In this document: piece after piece, positions 19,419 through 21,790 of the stretch | How positions within the stretch are numbered: position 1 is the first letter of the stretch | Layout: each line of letters opens with the position of its first letter | DNA from: Chara braunii | Lineage: Eukaryota > Streptophyta > Charophyceae > Charales > Characeae | Assembly (NCBI GenBank): GCA_003427395.1 | Contig: BFEA01000668.1 | Span: 421,909 to 443,698 of the forward strand | Direction of reading: 5' to 3' | DNA length: 21,790 bases | Notes under the pieces: generated by a model | The model's database searches: none | What the model was told of the DNA's origin: nothing | The model's input: only the letters and a program-made list of their open reading frames with translations | Position numbers and translations under genes: made by a program

Positions 19419-19821
19419 CCTAGCGACCTAGATCTATTAATAGACTAACCTAGACCTAGACACGACTGGACCGACTGGTACCGTTTCAGTTTGGGCTTAT
19501 GGGGCCTCTACCTACCCGGCTATAGGCTCTCATGCTACGGGACTAGGCCCTAGGGCCTCCCGTCCTCGTGATAGCCTGGGCCTGCTAGTCACAGTGCGGT
19601 CGAAGGGAACTGCAGGCCTGTAATTTTCCCGAAATTGCAGATACGTCCCTCACGAATTTCCCTCAGCACTGAACTGTCGGTTAGTCCTTGACACAAACAA
19701 AATTACAAATCTAACCCTACCGCTGTTACTGTACAACCTCACAGTTAGATCTCGGCAGTCAAATCAGCAACTCATTGCAGGCTTACCCCCTCGGGGAGCG
19801 AGGACCTCCGAGCTAGGGGTG
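19419..19821. other. Unassigned DNA with short palindromes, possible LTR of element B
   Basis: This region contains several ctag/cctag motifs at 19419-19465 and a perfect 14-bp palindrome, AGGCCCTAGGGCCT, at 19545-19558. It directly follows (in minus orientation) the end of the antisense integrase-chromodomain, so a 3' LTR of element B would be expected here. Without the partner LTR this cannot be verified. No coding region was recognised. Confidence 0.4.
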
Positions 19822-20620
19822 TTAACGAGGAGACCGACGAGGAAGTGAACCCTTCTGAGACGCCTCGTTACGTAGAACTACATACTTTGTTGTCTCGAGA
19901 AGTTCTTTCCTGGGGAACCACCTATCCTCGATATGAGGCTGGAAACAGAACTTCACAAGATACTGCCGGTCGGGGCCAGTGCCCCACTCGTCCTCAGTGG
20001 ACTCCACGTCATATCCCTTGCCAGGGATCGGCGGACTAAACTGAGGGGGCCAGTCTCGGAATGCATCAGTTGGGATGAAAGGAAGCAGCTTAGATGCATG
20101 GAAGACCGGATAGGTCTGTAGATGCAGTGGGACGTCGATAATGTACGACGAGCCAAAAGGATCGGAGCCCACTGTATCTAACACATGCCACGGACACAGG
20201 TATCGTGGCAACAACTTGGGAGAGATCCTCTTCCCTCGACAACTCTGAAGTGGCTACCCAGACGCAATCGCCAGTACGAATGGGGGAAGGACGTCGGTGG
20301 CGGTTAGCTTGTTCAATCATATGGCCTTTTGAGCCTTGAACAAGTTCACCCGTGCCCTTTCCACATCGACTTTGTAGTGTTTGGTAACTTCGCAGTGCCA
20401 GGAGTCGGATCAGACTTAGCCTTATTGATGATGTCATCAAGAGGCTATCGTGGCTCACGTCCCCAATGCAAACGATATGGAATGAACCTAGTTGAAGAGT
20501 GGATAGAGGTATTGTAAACAAGTTGTGCATGAGCCAGGTGGAGATCCCAGTTCTGTTGATCTGGAGAGATGACAGGACACAGCAAATGAAACAAGATTTG
20601 GTTCATCACTTCAGATGCCT
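19822..20620 (-). pseudogene. Antisense Ty3/gypsy integrase C-terminus and chromodomain (element B), 3' piece
   Basis: Reading the minus strand from 20620, the sequence resumes an integrase core after its catalytic region (ASEVMNQIL, then a YNTSIHSS-type segment), continues with HMIEQANRHRRP, TGDCVWVATSEL and SREEDLSQ, then VFHASKLLPF and a chromodomain-like end (YDVES ... QYLVKF ... DRWFPRKELLE). At least three frame changes or stops break it (for example near 20210, 20335 and 20450). It is related to but clearly different from the element A integrase; it retains the linker that element A lost. The upstream piece of the same integrase is at 21688-21790, separated by captured organelle DNA. 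The final minus-strand stop is at about 19822. Confidence 0.85.
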
Positions 20621-20723
20621 AGTGGCATGATCAAAGCGGATGATCGTAAACTTTGTCCTCCTTCACGCTCTCAAATGAAACAATCCATGGAATCCTTAAT
20701 TCACTACTTTAAGCTTTACAATT

Positions 20724-21035
20724 TATACAATTCTTCGTAGTATATCAAATAAATTAGGAGGTGTTGTTGCAATAGGTCTTGTCTTTGCTTCACTATTTGC
20801 TTTACCTTTTATTAACACTTCATATGTACGAAGTTCAACTTTTAGACCCATTCATCAAAAACTTGGTTGGTTACTTGTGACAGATTGTTTACTTTTAGGC
20901 TGGATTGGATGTCAACCTGTGGAAGCACCCTATGTAACTATTGGACAAATTGCATCAGTTTTTTTTTCCTTATACTTTGCAATTACGCCCTTTCTTGGTA
21001 AACTAGAAGCACCAATTGAACATAACAAGGTGTAG
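20724..21035 (+). pseudogene. cob: Mitochondrial cytochrome b, C-terminal fragment
   Basis: Cytochrome b is the membrane core subunit of respiratory complex III. The fragment begins with [18 protein letters not shown] and runs to a TAG stop, covering the last transmembrane helices; motifs such as [10 protein letters not shown] and the conserved WIGCQPVE are clear. It encodes about 103 of the usual roughly 385 residues. Upstream bases (20703-20723) look like a decayed continuation. Trp is encoded by TGG, as in plant mitochondria. RSIS replaces the usual RSIP. As a truncated piece inside nuclear-type transposon DNA it is a NUMT, not a working gene. Its 3' end overlaps the tRNA-Pro. Confidence 0.95.
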
Positions 21036-21099
21036 TGCAGTTTGGTAGCATATCTGTTTTGGGTACGGAGGGTCATAGGTTCGGATCCTGTCACCTTGA
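21026..21099 (+). tRNA. trnP: Mitochondrial-type tRNA-Pro (UGG), transferred copy
   Basis: A full cloverleaf can be drawn: acceptor CAAGGTG/CACCTTG, D-stem GTGC/GCAT, anticodon stem TCTGT/ACGGA around TTTGGGT with anticodon TGG, and T-stem ATAGG/CCTGT. It resembles plant mitochondrial trnP, not the chloroplast one. The T-loop reads TTCGGAT, so the nearly invariant A58 is G, and the anticodon stem has a G-U wobble, which suggests decay after transfer. It starts 10 bases before the end of cob and precedes sdh3. Confidence 0.9.
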
Positions 21100-21121
21100 G
21101 TCAAAATCAGAGTAAATTGAC

Positions 21122-21303
21122 ATGAAAATCAATCGATCATTATTATCACCTCATATTACTATTTATAAGCCACAATTAACTTCTACTTTCTCTATTTTTC
21201 ATAGAATTTGTGGTGTTTTTTTAGCTACTACTGTTTTATTTAGTATTCTTTTTGTCAAAATTTGTGAACTTAGTCTGACTTTTTATCACTTTTATTTAGA
21301 GTT
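21122..21303 (+). pseudogene. sdh3: Mitochondrial succinate dehydrogenase subunit 3 (SdhC), N-terminal fragment
   Basis: Sdh3 is a membrane anchor of respiratory complex II that helps form the quinone site. The fragment starts at ATG 21122 with MKINRSLLSPHITIYKPQLT and includes SIFHRI, which carries the conserved Ser and Arg near the quinone site, and the first transmembrane helix. About 60 of roughly 100 or more residues are present. After about 21303 the frame runs into LSU rRNA antisense sequence, so the heme-binding C-terminal part is missing. Mitochondrial coding of sdh3 is known in streptophyte algae and bryophytes and some flowering plants, which helps identify the host lineage. Confidence 0.9.
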
Positions 21304-21324
21304 CCCAGCGTATATCCAGCTTTG

Positions 21325-21478
21325 CGCCTACACATTATTGTGTAAGTACCCCAAGATGATGAGGTGCCAAACGATTTCGTCGATATGAGCTCTTGGGAGT
21401 CATCAGCCTGTTATCCCCGGCGTGCCTTTAATCGATTGAGCGAGAGCCCTTCCACACGGTGTCCCCGGATCACTATGC
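21325..21478 (-). pseudogene. rnl: Organellar large-subunit rRNA fragment, probably mitochondrial rnl
   Basis: On the minus strand this contains the universally conserved domain V core, including GGGGATAACAGGCTGAT and GTTTGGCACCTC, from the peptidyl-transferase region. GACTCCCAAGAGCTCATATC fits plant mitochondrial LSU rRNA better than the chloroplast version, and the nuclear 28S is excluded because it reads differently here. About 150 of roughly 3000 bases are present. It joins sdh3 at one side and rpl2 at the other, an order not expected in an organelle genome. The exact edges are uncertain by about 20 bases. Confidence 0.85.
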
Positions 21479-21625
21479 TCCAGATGGTAATCTTATAGTT
21501 GTCAATTTTCCTTCTTTAACAACTACTTGAGCGACTGTACCTGCTGCCCTTATTAATTGCCATCCTTTTCCAGGTTGAAGTTCGATGTTATGAATAGCAG
21601 TTCCTAAAGGAATTTGGGTTGAAGA
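21479..21625 (-). pseudogene. rpl2: Chloroplast ribosomal protein uL2 fragment
   Basis: The minus-strand translation contains [18 protein letters not shown], then RAAGTVAQ and RLPSG, the central part of chloroplast-type ribosomal protein L2. About 46 of roughly 275 residues are present, without start or stop. GKGW replaces the usual GKGG. Plant mitochondrial L2 differs strongly here, so a plastid origin is likely. It abuts the LSU rRNA piece with no spacer, showing that DNA from two organelles was joined. Confidence 0.85.
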
Positions 21626-21687
21626 ACACTTCTTTATTTACGAAGAGTTTATAATTTCATTGATTATATAATTCGTTCAAATGGTCA

Positions 21688-21790
21688 GCCTGACCATTGG
21701 CTTCAGGATGATGACCATAAGTCATGTCTAATCGTGAGTGTAGGTGTCCGTGTAGTAGGACTGCCACTCATTGCTGCAAAATCGTGGATC
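21688..21790 (-). pseudogene. Antisense Ty3/gypsy integrase core (element B), 5' piece
   Basis: Reading the minus strand from the window end gives DPRFCSNEWQS (the second catalytic Asp region, compare SDQDTRFTSMPWQ in element A), then after a frameshift near 21735 LDMTYGHHPEANGQ, the conserved stretch just before the catalytic Glu. The codons for the Glu region resume at 20620 as ASEVMNQ, on the other side of the organelle insert. The gene continues beyond the window. Confidence 0.85.

Larger units (their letters stand above)
20621..21687. other. Composite organelle-DNA insertion (NUMT/NUPT) within element B integrase
   Basis: About 1.07 kb of mostly organellar sequence separates adjacent codons of the antisense integrase. 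Plus-strand GCCT occurs at both flanks (20617-20620 and 21688-21691). The contents in plus orientation are 80-100 bases of unknown origin, mitochondrial cob-trnP-sdh3, organellar LSU rRNA (minus), chloroplast rpl2 (minus), and an AT-rich stretch of about 60 bases. Joining of unlinked organelle pieces is characteristic of end-joining repair that captures several fragments at once. Positions 20629-20702 and 21628-21679 were not identified. Confidence 0.85.

Noticed and set aside
19405-19430. Telomere-like sequence (cctaaccctag)
   Set aside because: Only one to two degenerate units are present, not an interstitial telomere array.
20724-21303. cob-trnP-sdh3 as functional mitochondrial genes, or the window as mitochondrial DNA
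   Set aside because: Both protein genes are truncated, joined to LSU rRNA and chloroplast rpl2 pieces in a non-organellar order, and lie inside a nuclear-type retrotransposon.

Overview
The window looks like nuclear, transposon-rich DNA of a plant-lineage eukaryote, most likely a streptophyte alga or early land plant. The signs are a chromodomain-bearing Ty3/gypsy retrotransposon with an initiator-Met-tRNA type primer binding site, a plant-L1-like LINE, and fragments of a plant mitochondrial genome (cob, trnP-UGG and a mitochondrially encoded sdh3) joined to a chloroplast rpl2 fragment. A charophyte such as Chara would fit, but that is inference. No intact host gene was recognised. Single Ns cluster in repeats, so some local structure could be assembly-related.

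Layout. 1-1130: a (GA)n microsatellite, unrecognised DNA, a G-rich tract, and a repeat unit (about 773-1045) followed by the start of a second tandem copy. 1131-18728: Ty3/gypsy element A with two LTRs (1131-2102, 17698-18728), a 4-bp AAAC target duplication, a primer binding site at 2106, a 1-kb leader with a dozen TGACGTGGCA-like boxes and a TATA box, then broken gag, protease, RT, RNase H, integrase and chromodomain. It inserted into the second copy of the repeat, so the first copy serves as an adjacent empty site.

Nested in element A between the RT and RNase H parts of pol is a 9.1-kb LINE (about 6487-15588). It has a duplicated target (ctgaattg plus ambiguous As), a 1.1-kb 5'UTR, ORF1 with a zinc knuckle, an additional open region, and ORF2 (APE endonuclease, RT, CCHC finger). 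Its 3'UTR carries five copies of a small hairpin with an almost invariant loop and paired base changes, then a 16-bp terminal hairpin and poly-A.

18729-21790: the remainder of the interrupted repeat unit, unassigned DNA with a 43-bp tandem duplication, then a second, antisense Ty3/gypsy integrase-chromodomain (element B). Its integrase codons are split by a roughly 1.07-kb composite of organelle DNA (20621-21687): mitochondrial cob-trnP-sdh3, organellar LSU rRNA and chloroplast rpl2. Both junctions carry short inverted copies of the flank. The order of events is element A into the repeat, and the LINE into A; independently, organelle DNA was captured into B. All coding regions carry stops or frameshifts, so none of the elements appears autonomous now.
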